Shown: piece after piece, positions 22,685 through 34,200 of the stretch
Layout: each line of letters opens with the position of its first letter
Position numbering within the stretch: the stretch's first letter is position 1
Notes under the pieces: generated by a model
What the model saw: the letters and a program-made list of their open reading frames with translations, nothing else
Told to the model about the DNA's origin: nothing
The model's database searches: none
Source of the DNA: Zopfochytrium polystomum
Lineage: Eukaryota > Chytridiomycota > Chytridiomycetes > Chytridiales > Chytridiaceae
Assembly (NCBI GenBank): GCA_025765615.1
Contig: JAIVFJ010000014.1
Coordinates: forward strand, 62,001-126,000
Length of the DNA stretch: 64,000 bases
Direction of reading: 5' to 3'
Made by a program: the position numbers and the translations under genes

Positions 22685-23761
22685 TCATTCCTCTCCTCGG
22701 CTCTCCGCAGCGACGGCCTCCGCCTCCGCGATGCGCAGCTTTACTGCCGCTTCGTACTCTGCAGACCCAGCGTTTGTGCTGTGCGGTCAGTCGTCGAGCA
22801 GGCCGTTGCCGCCGTAATTCACGTCGGGGCGCTGGTGGTGAAAGTCGTGCTTTACGACGGAGTGCGGGAAGAAGGGCAGGCTGTAGTTGGAATGGTATGC
22901 GATGTTCCCCAAAATTATCTGCAACACATGGGAAAGAAAGAAAGCGTTGAAGAGAGTTGAAACAGGAAGAAAATTCGGGCGAAAAAAAAAAGGAACATAA
23001 ATTGAAGTTCCACGCCCAGTACGTAAAAAAATGGGATGTCCTCATGAGCAACGGATCGGCCACTATCGGAAAATAACCAATACGATGTGCTTTAATGATG
23101 TCTTAGATTTAGTATCGATGTGGGAAGGGTTTCCAACTGGTTCCTTTTACTTTACTCAAAAGGGTGGGTATATAGCCGCAGTGATCCCAATTGGCGCGGT
23201 GAGCTCGTGGTGCTTCTTGCGGAAGTGCTCGTAGAGGAGGCGGTGGTGCAGCAAGCGGTGGGTGTATTAAAATAGCACCTCGTCGACGAGCACAATCCGG
23301 CAAGGTCGCGCAGCATGATTGTAAACGATGGGACCTCTGCAAGAGGACGGGTCCAGAAGCCGGCGGTGACGTACGCGCAGCCGGTGTTGAGTACTGTAAA
23401 TTGACGAGCACCTGAGGGAGAATGTGGAGGCATTTGCGGGGCTGGATGACGGGCTGGATTTTGTACTTTGCGAAGAAGGCTGGGCGAGAGAGGAGGTCCA
23501 GCGGGAGCAGAAGGAACGAGACGTGCGAAGATATATATGTTGGTGATGACGACGTACACCTGGTAGAATTCAATCGTAGGTTAGGCCTCGTTTCTGATTG
23601 TCTCTCTCCACCACTTTACCGTAACACCACCTGCGCAACTCGAACAGCGACCTCCCAGCAATAATGTAAGAGCGCCAAAAGCTGGTGACGATCGGCGACG
23701 ACGCCAGCATGAGCGAGGGGACGGCACCGAAAACCAGCTTGGCATGGTCTCGGATTGGCAT
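22685..23761 (-). pseudogene. Decayed sterol desaturase / fatty-acid hydroxylase family gene
   Basis: Reading the minus strand across frames recovers a membrane di-iron hydroxylase of the ERG3/ERG25-like superfamily. The pieces are a hydrophobic N-terminal part (HAKLVFGAVPSLMLASS), FFAKYKIQP, the histidine boxes HRLLHH and HFRKKHH, a TYWAWN segment, and the third box HDFHH followed by NYGGNGLLD. It is broken in several ways. A one-base loss precedes VLVDEVLF, and a TAA stop lies directly after that motif. The frame changes again at IYTHPFE, and a TGA stop falls where the family has its DRLHGT-like motif. The reading then continues to ...AESRGEE and stop at 22685. The damage is of mixed kinds and not confined to homopolymers, which argues for real decay. 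The original enzyme would have acted at the ER membrane on a sterol or lipid. Confidence 0.75.
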
Positions 23762-23764
23762 TCC

Positions 23765-24478
23765 TTTTGGTGAATATCGGTGGGGGGATGCAACCGCAGC
23801 AAATACTCGTCAGCGTAGAATGGAAAAATATACATACGCCTTCCTTCCACGATACGTGAGGGGCGTGTTCATGTTGACACACAGTTTGTATCCGGGCGGG
23901 CTGGGGTTTCCGATTTTTAAAGAAATAAATTACAGTTATCGGAGGGTTGCGGCCCTCGCACGAAAAAATATAAATAAAACATTGGCACTCGATCGAAAAC
24001 TACGCAATGCTTGCCTGGGCTGAAACGAATGATCTTGGAAGCTTGCGAGTGAGCATGCTTATGAACACACACTATAACACACTGTACAATCAACAATTTG
24101 GCACAGTGGCCTGGTTGAGCCTAAATTCAAACCTAATGTCGCAGGTTCATCAATACCCTCCCACCGGTCTCACGGACGCATTGCTCTACCATTTCGGAGA
24201 CCTAAAATTGTAATATGAGGATGTGGAGAGAGAGAGAGTGAGAGAAAATAGATAAAATACGAAAGACCGCCGCCGAAAAGAACCGAATGCAGAGGGCATT
24301 GCAAGTCGCAAAACTGTCTAACCAACAAAATAGGAAATGATTATTGTAAAAGCGCGGCGGGAACTCAACGGAGCCCGCCGTGCCTCACCATGCCACACAG
24401 CACCCCTATCCCCCGTCCCTTCTCTCTCTCAGGGTGGTGACCGAAACAAACTATACCCAAAACAGAAAATTGTCAGAG
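23765..24478. other. Intergenic region, AT-richer
   Basis: Nothing recognised apart from short (GA)n near 24222-24245. Part of it may be decayed 5' sequence of the hydroxylase pseudogene and promoter of the following membrane-protein gene. Confidence 0.4.
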
Positions 24479-26447
24479 ATGCTGCCAACCCCGACGACGC
24501 TCTACATGCTGTCGCGCGGCGTGGCGCTCGTTCTCCTCTTCGTCGCCTCGTTCGCTGTGGCCATGCTTGCGGCAGCCGCGGTCGAGAGCGAGCTGCACGA
24601 ATGGCAGCTGCCGCGGCCGCCGGACCCCGTGTCGTTCTACATTTACGCGCGCTCGCTGTTCCTGACGGCCGCGTCGCCCTGCCTGGCGCACGCGTACCTG
24701 CTGGACGCCGGCGTGCGCCGCCGCCGGGTGGTGTGCGGGCTGTGGGGCATGACCATCGTCTCGGTGGTGCTGCTGCTGGCATCGGTCGCGCTGTTGCCCG
24801 ACGCAACCGCGGTGCTGGCCGTCACGCCGTTCTTACGGATTCCCGGTGAGTTGCTTGGCGATGGCGGCTGGCACTTGAAAGTCTGACAGATCACTCGTTC
24901 CGCGAAAACAAAAAATGCTAATGAAGGTCTTTCAATCTTCATTTACAGCATTCAGTTCCAGTCCGCCTCAATATCCTCCAAGGTCATTAAATCAGTTTTT
25001 CACGGTAGTGTTCAGTCAGCTTTCGAAGTGGCTGCGCTCTGGATCTGGTTTGGTTACTTCACAGTCTCGGAACACAGCGGTGATCAACGGCAACCGGGGT
25101 ACATCTTCGCCACAGCTTTCTTAGTGTTGGCGTCGGCGCTTTGTCAGAACTTGCAGATTCAGTACCTCACTATAGTTTTCAAACGGGGACAGGAAGGTCA
25201 AAGCGGACAATCTCTGAACACTTTGGGCCCTGTACAGAAGAGTCTTAGGACCCTGGAAGAATCGATACTGACTGCGAAAACCAACTTGAGTAAGACTACT
25301 TTCGGACGTAATGACACGGCCTTGCTTACTTTAGCCCACTGCGCCTGCAGCCGGTGAAGCGGATGAACCAGAAAAAAGGAGCATTGACTTTGTTCGCCTG
25401 ATGAACAGGGTTGTTGGCATCTCTGGAGGTACGAGCTTGGTTTTCTGTTCTCACCTACAATTGACCTGCGGTCCAGTGTATCAAATGACACCAGTCATCG
25501 TCATCCTCCGAACACCCGAAGACAACGTCCTCCTCTTCTCCTTCTTCGCAGCTCTCCTAATCATCGCCCCGCCCCTCCTCAACAGCGCCATGTTCAGCTG
25601 GAAAGCCCTCAAATCCGCCCGCAGCGCAGGTCGCGGTCTCAATGGGGGCGGCGCGCGCGGGATTTCGCAGAGCGTCCTGCGCCAAATCGCGCGACGCAAC
25701 CCGTATCTCTTTTTCCACGAGATAGTGGTGCAGGTTGCGGCGACGCTGTCGGGGGTGCTGCAGGTGGCGCTGTTTTTCTCGCACGACACGCCCCTTCAGC
25801 GGCTGCCGGACGCGTGCCGAACGCGGCTGGAGTCGACGTCCGTGCTTCAGACGATGGAGCGGGGGGCGGCACTGGTGGCGGGGGGGCTTTGCGTCGCGGG
25901 TGCGACGCATTGGGTGCGGACGTGGCTCAAGGCGCGGGAGGCTTGGAGGAAGCGGATGCGGGTGGCGGCTGGCGACGGGAACGGCGTCCGGGGAGGGCAG
26001 CGGCGGCATCGACGACGACGAAGAGAGTCCAACGGGTCCGCCGCGGGCGTCGACGCTTCGGCTGGGCCGCAGGAGCAAAGTTTGGACGGGCTGCCGCATC
26101 CAATGACGCGCCTGCAGATGCAGGAGAAGATTCTGGTGGTGGTGGAGGGCGCGGCGGGGGAGGAGGAGATGGTAACTTTGGCAGAGCAGGAGAATAGCGA
26201 GGAGTTAGCGGAACAGGATGATGAGGAGGAAGCAGAGACGGCGGCGGATGATGATGCCGATGTGGAAAAAAGGGACGATTTCGACGCCGACGACGAAGGC
26301 GACGAGGGCGAGTCTGATGACGCCGAAGCAGTGGGCTTTGCGCCGTGGCTGGCTGCAATTGCGGGTGGACTCAGCTCGGCGGGGTTGGGGGCCGTTGCGA
26401 TGTTGTTTTTAAGAGGCCTTCTGGGAACGTCCGAGTGCCAACTGTAG
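24479..26447 (+). CDS. Polytopic membrane protein with acidic cytosolic-like tail region, family unknown
   Basis: Four exons (24479-24845, 24927-25289, 25351-25428, 25477-26447) close in phase and give 592 residues. Hydrophobic spans near residues 10-33, 55-70, 85-105, 150-165 and 172-190 are followed by two or three more after residue 270 (LLFSFFAALLIIAPPLL, AALVAGGLCVAGATHWV) and one at the very C-terminus (FAPWLAAIAGGLSSAGLG). Between the last two lies a basic stretch, then a long Glu/Asp-rich segment. Intron 3 is 48 bp, a multiple of three without stops, so a retained form is possible. The acceptor of intron 1 (AAG at 24924-24926) was chosen by phase and lies very close to a branch-like CTAAT. 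No catalytic motif is seen, and it is possibly restricted to related fungi. Confidence 0.65.
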
Positions 26448-27119
26448 AATCGAAATATTGTACTATATTTGTGTCCTTCTTTGGTTTCTATCGCGGTTCA
26501 TTATGCTGCCGCCTAAGGAGGTAAATTATTGATGGCTTGTAGTGTTCCAACATAACCAAAACGATTATCTCGATACAGAAGAATTTTGCAGGATCAATGG
26601 GCGATGGGGGCGTTGTTTGTAGTTCTAAACAGTCAATTCTGAGTGAGAGTGGAAGGAGGAGTGAAGGAGGTGGGGATGTGTTTCTGTGGGTAGAAGGAAA
26701 ACCATTATGAATAATTGATGTATAATGATGATATGCATGCTGCTAGAATAGTCACAAGGCCAGAGAGTAAAAAGTAAAAACTCTACTACTAATAATCATC
26801 TGCTTGAGTAGAGGAGGAGGAAAACTGTTTACACTGGGTTTCAGTTCTTTTTTACACTTAAAGGAATATTTGCGAACAGTGCAAGCCAGCGCCCGCGTGA
26901 CGGCTCCGCAGGTGCCACGAGGTCTTCCAAAGGTTCCGAAGGGCATTGTGCAGCATGATATATATTTAACTGACGACACACATCTTGACAACAACCAAAC
27001 AAACAACAGCGACAAAGACGATTCTTTTTTTTTTTTTGGTGGTCGTAGTGAGGATACTAAAACAATTTATTGCATTGATTTGAGTGTGAAAAAAAGAGAA
27101 AATAAACAAAATTCCAACA
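26448..27119. other. Intergenic region containing a dispersed repeat copy
   Basis: This is the 3' flank of the membrane protein and 5' flank of the LRR gene. Its middle is a diverged copy of the repeat also found near 48 kb (listed separately), so the LRR gene's upstream region is partly repeat-derived. Confidence 0.5.
26629..26955 (+). repeat. Dispersed repeat A, copy 1
   Basis: About 330 bp aligns by eye, in the same orientation, with 47868-48200. Shared blocks include GAGGAGGAGGAAAACTGTT, ATCTGCTTGAG, GCAAGCCAGCGCCC and GGGCATTGTG. Point differences and small gaps indicate old copies. No coding capacity is seen. Confidence 0.75.
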
Positions 27120-29507
27120 ATGCTGGTTCGAACAAGCAAGGGAGCCGCTGGGCTGCCGCTCGCGTACGCGAAAGCGCCGACGTCCGCCCCACACGGCGTC
27201 GCCCCGTCCGCTTCCTCCTCATCGTCGTCGTCGTCATCGTCTTCGCCGTCCTTGGTAGTCCCCGATGCAGCCACTGGCGGCGTTGCTGCCGCCGCCGCCG
27301 CCGCCGCCGCCGGTGGAGGACTCAATGCGCTCTCGGCAGCTGCCGTGTCGGGTGGTCGAGGGCGACCCCGGAACCCAAACAGCAGCAGCAGCGGCCGGCG
27401 GGGCCAGGTCCGTCCCAACGCCGCCGGAATCACCGCGGTCGATGGGGTGGGGGCCTGGCCCCTCGACGAGGACCCGCATGGTGGCAACCCCTCTCTCCTA
27501 CCGTTCCCACCAGCCACAGCACCAGTCGAACCCACGATCTTAGGCGGGAACGACCGTCTCGGCTCCAGCGCGTTGGATCTCTCTTCAAGCTCAGCCGCTG
27601 TATCTTTACCCATCTCCATACTCACTGACGGGCAGTTGCCGGCAGATATCACCATCGATGACGAGCACTTCGCCACCAGCTCAAGCTCGCCACCGGTGAG
27701 CTCGTTCGCATTGCGTCGAAGCCTCGACATAGCTCTCCCACGCCTCGTTGAGCCAAGCTTCACGTATGTGCCGTTCCCGACGCAAGCCGGTCCTTCTGAT
27801 CCTGGGGCGTCGTCGTTGCTGAGCGAATCTGTGGCACCGTCTGCATCGTCAGGCACAATAGCCCCACCAGCAATGTCCTATGCATCACCGGTCGCTCGGA
27901 AGCTGAGTGTGGGGAAGTCAAGGGCACCTTCTCTCGAGTTGGACGCAGCAGCCGCGTCATTGCAGCCCAGACTCAACGTGGTTTCCGAAGCCGAAGAGGA
28001 TGCTCATGCGTTGGCTTGCCTGGAGGGGGAAAGCGATGTTGTTATTCAGGCATACTTGACGACGCTAAAGCTGGACCGCGAGTCAGAAGAATTTCGCTTA
28101 TCGAAGCGACTCCGAGCCATTTCTTTTGGACATCAGTCTTCCTTTTCAGCAGTCGGACTCTGCTCCATGCGTTTGAAGTACATTTCGCCAAACGTTGGCT
28201 TATTGTACTCCACCGTGGTTTTGCAGCTGTAAGCTCTCTAATTTTTTGTGCCACTTTGATTTACCTTATCATCTCGCCCATTCTTCTCGCCGATGGAACA
28301 TAGATGCTGCAACGAACTCACGACCATTCCCCCGGAAATTGGCTACATGCAGAACCTGCAAATTCTCTCTCTGGAGAATAACAAATTAGTTTCGCTTCCC
28401 GCGTCTATTGGACTCCTCTCCAAGTTGACCGAACTGAATGTTTCGAGAAATTCCCTCACGGCCATTCCCGATTCCGTTGGGATGCTGACGAAGCTCACAA
28501 CATTGAGCCTTGAGCGAAATGGCGTCACTGCCCTCCCAATCAGCATTGGGCGGATGTCGGCTTTGACGACTTTGAATGTTTCTTTCAATCCGGTTTCCGT
28601 TTTTCCCGGAGAGATTTCGCGGCTCAAGTTTCTGAGAAGGATCTACATGGAGGACTGCCCGCTGGACCTCACAGAACCCGTCCCAACCCAAACTCCCTCT
28701 TCATTGGTCCCTTCCCTCAAAGAACTGGTTGCTCGCGCCATTATCCGCCAACAAATCCCAATCCTTGCCTCTACGGAGAATCACTTGAAAAGCTATTTAG
28801 CGTCGGCGCGGCCGTGTTCCTTTTGTGGTGGGCCATACTTTGACCTGGTAGTTATTCGGAGAAGAATTATGGAGAAAGGCGATGATCTCGTCCCGCTGGA
28901 GTACAGAATGTGCAGCGTACACTGGACTACAGAAGAGGAGCGCATTCAGGCCATGTTTGCGCAAAAGCCGCCAACGGCAATGCCGTCTAATCTTCCTTCA
29001 TCTACGACGTCGAAGGTGCGGCTTAGACTGTCACAGACATCCCTTTTTAGCGCGTCAACCAGCCACGGTACTTCTCGCGCACCTAGGCAACTACCTCCAC
29101 CGCCCCCAGTGCAGCCAGCAGCCTTGTCGCCGTCGCTGGCAGAAAGTCCAAAATCTACAGTGAGAAAATCGCTCAAGGCGTTGTGGCGACGCTCAACCTC
29201 CCATTTGGAACTTCTTCGCGGGACTACTCCACCAGCATCCCCATCAAATCGAGTTTCCTTGCGGCGCCCACTCTCTGGAATCTTTGGATCCGGTGCGACC
29301 ACTTTTCCTAGGAACCAAATCACGACCGAGGGGGAGGACGGTGTGGACGAAGTTACCGCTGTGTTCACACCTGTAAGCGCACTGATGCCCTCGCCGTCAC
29401 TCCCAGAGCTTCCAGCGACATCACCGAAGGGACTTCGATCCGCAGTAATGAGATTGAATCGGATGAGGACGGCTAAGAGCGTTTCGTCGTTTGGGCCATT
29501 TGGATAA
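27120..29507 (+). CDS. Leucine-rich repeat protein with C-terminal Cys/His motif, signalling scaffold-like
   Basis: Exons 27120-28228 and 28304-29507 join in phase 2 to give 770 residues. The first about 300 residues are low-complexity Ser/Ala/Pro. From about 340 to 510 there are six or so LRRs of the typical plant/Shoc2-like kind (LQILSLENNKLVSLPASIG, LTELNVSRNSLTAIPDSVG). Next is a compact element with a CSFCGG pair and, about 40 residues on, CSVHWTTEEERI. This layout occurs in fungal LRR proteins and may bind zinc. The C-terminal about 200 residues are Ser/Pro/Arg-rich with basic phosphosite-like patches. The intron lies inside an LRR. No kinase or TIR domain is present. It is likely a cytosolic scaffold; the partner is unknown. 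Confidence 0.8.
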
Positions 29508-31283
29508 AAAGAGGGTACAAGATATGAAACCACGAATGGAAGCCGGATGCTACTCCAGTGATATCCACATTGAATTCGCTGGTCCGCGGTGTTGTCTTTT
29601 CCTCCTTTTACAGATACGATATTTATGTGTATTACCCCTCCGTACTTCCTTTCCCGTGTACCCACCGTTGCATATTCCCATCAGTTGTAACCTTCGTGTC
29701 TTGATTTTTTCGTTTTCTTTTCAGGAGCGCCAAATGATATCCTTCTCCGCATATTCTCCTCTTTCACCTTTTTTCTCTCTGCTTGACATTCCCATCGCTT
29801 CGTCCAGGTATGCCTTCACCCCGTCTCGCTCTACTACCCCCATTAGCCCAACTCCTATCTTTGCCGTTCCAGCTCCTTGCTTTTGGACTCCCGCCACGCC
29901 GGGTCCATGTTTGGTTTTATGTTCTCGTACTGCTGGTTATTTCTCTTTTTTTTTTTTTTTTTCTCTGTTCTTCTTGCTCTTGGAGAATGAAAAAAAAAAA
30001 TCGAAAAAAAAAAATTCCGTTTGACCGTCACGTGCACTGATCACCAACTTTACGCAGGATAACGGCCAAAGAAGCTTTCAGGCCGACAGGTTTTCACGGT
30101 TGGTTGGCGCAAGGCGTTAAAAAAAAAATATATAATAAAAAAAAGAGGCTCTGTCCTCCACAAAACATCGTGAAATACAGCGTGCGCTTATCCAGTTTCC
30201 ACCCGGCCTGTTTTTTTTTTTTTAACAAGCACTTGTGAGTGCCTGCACCAATCCTTCAGAGGATTTTGTCCCTCTGAACGCTCATTCTTTGTGTTTGAGA
30301 CCCCTGTTAGACAGATCAGTAGGGATACTTTGTGGACTAGGCAAGTAGTAGGTTTGAAACACCCCTTGGACAACAGCCCAATAAAGTTAGTTTTGGGCCA
30401 TTATTTGCTTTTCCTACACTCTGGGGCTCCAGATCCCAGGGCCAAAGGAGTGCGTATAGTCTCACAACAGGGGTTGCCGTCTGCTTTTGTTTCGCCAAGG
30501 TGCCCAAGGCCCACCTCAGTTGGGGACTCGAAAGGCTCCTGACGCGGCGCTGAAGAGGGACCCAGACCTGCGCGTCTTCTTCAATTTCATAGGGTCATTG
30601 TTTGCGTGGCCTATGTGGAACGGTGGTAAAACTCTTCGTAGATCGGTCCTTTGCTGTTTCTCTTCCCGCCTTCGCCCGCCCCCTTCCGAAAACAAAAAAA
30701 AAAAAAACCAAACACGGAGTATGAAAACGAGAGTAAGAGAGAATAGAGCGAGCACGGAGAAAGCGATAGTGGGAGACAGACAGAGTGAGAAGATAAAGAC
30801 CGGTAGCTTAACCCTTCCCGTGGCAGAACGCGCGGTGCAACGTGAGTTACATGAAATCAATACAAAATGAAGATATGCGCGGCTCAAAGGGGAAAAACGG
30901 AAAGGAGCTGCGAGGGGAACGAAAGTGGCGGCGGGAGAAATAAGTGTGGGGCTCGTGTCCCAAGCTCTTTGACCGGTTTGGCAAGAAAGAAACAAAAACA
31001 AAAAGAAATTGGCCAAGCAAGAAGAACATTCCCATAATGCCCATCAATTTAAAAGAAAGGCAGAGTCTTTTCTAGGAAAGTCGAAAAGAGAAAGGAGGGA
31101 AGAGGAGAAAGAAATGGTGACGCCAGAAAGATAAAGAAGGGGAGAAAAAATGAAAAGGGTGTAAAGGAAAAAGTCAGCAGTGGAAATGTAATAAAGAAAA
31201 GAAAGGAACATTCACAGCGACAAAAACCCAGCCAAGGCAACAGAAAACAAAAAGAAAAACGACGGAGCCAATGTTGCCGGGGA
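29508..31283. other. Convergent intergenic region with repeat and A/T runs
   Basis: This is the 3' flank of both the LRR gene (+) and the SH3 gene (-). It contains T- and A-runs (29945-29965, 29990-30015, 30118-30145) and dispersed repeat B (30251-30468). Several purine-rich stretches follow toward 31200. No gene is recognised. Confidence 0.5.
30251..30468 (+). repeat. Dispersed repeat B, copy 1
   Basis: About 215 bp matches 46388-46570 in inverted orientation. Shared blocks include AATGAGCG/CATTCTTTGTGTTTG, AGACCCCTGTTAGACAGAT, CAACAGCCCAATAA and CAGATCCCAGGG. A hairpin TTCAGAGG...CCTCTGAA is present in both copies. It is non-coding. Confidence 0.75.
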
Positions 31284-34200
31284 TCAGCGCTTTTCGCCAC
31301 CATAGTAGCTAGCTGTCGCTTCAGTACGGGCGTAGTACACTGAATCGTAGCCGCCTCTGCCGCCAGCCCCGTCGTCCGCCTTACCGCCAGTACCGTCGCC
31401 ACCCTTTCCGTAGTACACAGAATCGGTTGCTCCGCCGCCTTGACCATAGTACACCGAGTCGGTGGCATTGTTGCTGTTGCCGTAGTACTGAGAGTCCGTG
31501 TTGTTGCCGTAGTACTGGGAGTCCGTGTTGTTGCCATAGTACTGGGAGTCCGTATTGTTGTTCCCGAAATACTGCGAGTCCGTGTTATTCCCGTAGTACT
31601 GCGAGTCTGTGTTGTTGCCGTAGTATTGCGAATCGGTGGCTTTGCCATAGTACTGGGAGTCAGTGTTGTTGCCGTAGTACATTGAGTCGGTGTTCGTTGG
31701 GGCGTAGTATCGGGAGTCCGTGTTGCCGGCTGCACTCTCACCATAGTACTGCGAGTCGGTGGTCTGCTTGGAACCAGAAGGCTTCGCTGCAGCGCCGAAA
31801 AATTCGGAGAACTCGGATTGCGGTCGGGGATCAGATGGGCCAGTGGCGGAGTTCGATGCGCCCGCTCCGATCGTGCTTTTGTCGGTGGACGATGCTGCTC
31901 CTTGGGTCGCACCGGTCCCACTATTCGCTGCGGCAGCGATCTGGGCTGCAGCGGAAGGGCCAAAGTATTCAGATTCAACTCCGTTTCCGTAGTACTGTGA
32001 ATCTGTGTTGTTGCCATAGTACTGCGAATCGGTGTTGTTGCCATAGTACTGCGAATCGGTGTTGTTTCCAAAGTATTGCGAGTCCGTATTGCCACCTCCA
32101 CCGTAGTACACGGAATCGGTGACGTTCCCGCCGTTGTTGTCCTTTGATCCGTAGTACTGAGAATCAGTGTTGAACTTCCCGTAATACTCGGAGTCGGTTT
32201 GGTACCGTCCGCCTTTGGACGACTCGTTTGCTGCGTCACCGACTGCGTCCTTAGACCCGTAGTACTGCGAGTCGGTGTTGTACTTCCCGTAGTACTCGGA
32301 ATCAGTCGGATACCGCCCACCTTTTGATCCATCATTGGAGACATCTCCGGCGGCGTCCTTCTTTCCAAAGTACTGCGAGTCTGTCACGACTCCGCCATAG
32401 TTGTCATAGAAGACTGAGTCAGTCGATGCTCCAGCGGCAGCACCCTTCGCCGTCGGCAGAGGCTCGTAAACAGAGTCGAAAAGGGGTCTCTTTTGGGCCC
32501 ACACGATGGATGCACGGTCAATGGGTTGGCGCGTTGGTGGCTCCCGTGATCCTGGGATTATGGGCACCGGCTCTTTGTAATTTCCGTTGCCAGAGCCACC
32601 ACTCATTGGCCCAAACATGCTCGATGCGCGTTTCTTGGCCTTGTAGGAGAAGTTATCTTGAGTATTAGCGCTGGGTGGCGCAGTGTTGCCGGAGTCGGAC
32701 GGAAGCGGCATGAACTGAGGATCAGATTCTGAAAAGCCAGCGAGGCACGCGATCGGGAAGGAACCCTCCTCGTTTGTAGTAAGATTAAGGCCGTAGGCCC
32801 AGCCGTCGTCATAGCGACACTTCAGGACCACTGGGTCGCCCACATCTTTCGAGGGAGGAACAACGGTATCAGTTGAAACTCACAAAAAAGAAGGGAGATC
32901 AAAGGGATACGTACATAGGTATATCTCGTCGGACAGCTGCGGAATGTAATTGTAAACAACTTCATAAGTTTCTCCGTCTCCCGCTTGAGGCGCCGGCATG
33001 GCCGGAGCTGCGCCAAGGGCGGGAGGTAATTGACCGGCGAAAGCCGTTGCAGCGGGTACAGCAGGTGGGAGTGGCTGTGATTGACTTGGCACGAAGTTAC
33101 TGGCCATAGGTGCCCCTTTTGCTTGCGGTTGTTGGTACTCCTGCGAAAACGGCTGCGTGTACTGCGAGGGCGTTTCGCCAAATGGCTGCGGCATGGATTG
33201 CTGAGCAAAGGCAGCGCCATCGTTCCTGAACGGCGGAGTTTGCTGCTGAGGAGGACGGTTGAAAGACGACGGAGATGGACCCCTGGGCGGGTAAGCAGCG
33301 TTCGCTTGGTAGGTCGGAAGCGGCGGGCCCAAATGGTTCTGACCGCTGGCCGACGATCCAGCCTCGTTCAGCTTCAAGGTGCTGGAGTTGCTTCTAAAAA
33401 CGTCGTCGGCTGTCTCGGGTCTCATCTTCATCTTGGTGGGAGTATGGCGGCCGCTGCCATCCCGAGATCCCGCGCCACCAGCCGCTCCTTGGCGCGACAT
33501 GTTGTATCCACCAGCTGCAACCTTCTTTCCCTTCTGCCTCCTGGACCGAACCACCAATACAGTCGCAACAACAATAATGAGGATGGCACCCACACCAATT
33601 CCAATCATCATTACTGGGCTCATCGCTGAGCTGGTCGAAGAGTTGGAGGTTGTGGACTTTGCTGTTTGCGTTGGAGCCGAAGCCGTCGTCGGAACCGCCT
33701 GTTGCGTTGTAGCAGCTGCGGTAGTCTGGGTCGTTGCCTGAACGACTTGAGAAGGAGGGTTGACAGTTCCGGTGAAGCCGGCAACCTTTGTGCAACACTG
33801 GTCATTCCCGTTCGCCACATTGTTGCAGTAGTCCAGAGCGGCGTCGGTGGTGGGAAATCCGCACTGGCTCCCTTCAGCGTTTTCGCCGACAATGCAAACA
33901 GCCGGATCGTCCGAAGTCAGGCGGCCTTGCAGAGTGGTGAACATCGTTGTGAATGTGTTCATTTGCGTAGTTAAGGGGTTTGGACATAGGGTGGAATCCG
34001 CAAAGACCGTTTGAAGGGACGAAACGAAGTTTTTCACGGTCGAAACACATAGCTGAGACGACGAAATCCCCTGGTTGCATCCATCAGATTTCGCAGTGTC
34101 AATGATGAGTCCGCAGAAGCTCGACTGAAGATACCGAAGCGAGTCCGCCGAAGTGAGGTTGCAACCGTAAGTGTTGATGATGCTGACCAAGGAGGACGTA

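Noticed and set aside
27124..27134. GGTTCGAAC resembling a tRNA T-loop
   Set aside because: No acceptor, D or anticodon stems fit around it, and it lies in the first codons of the LRR gene.
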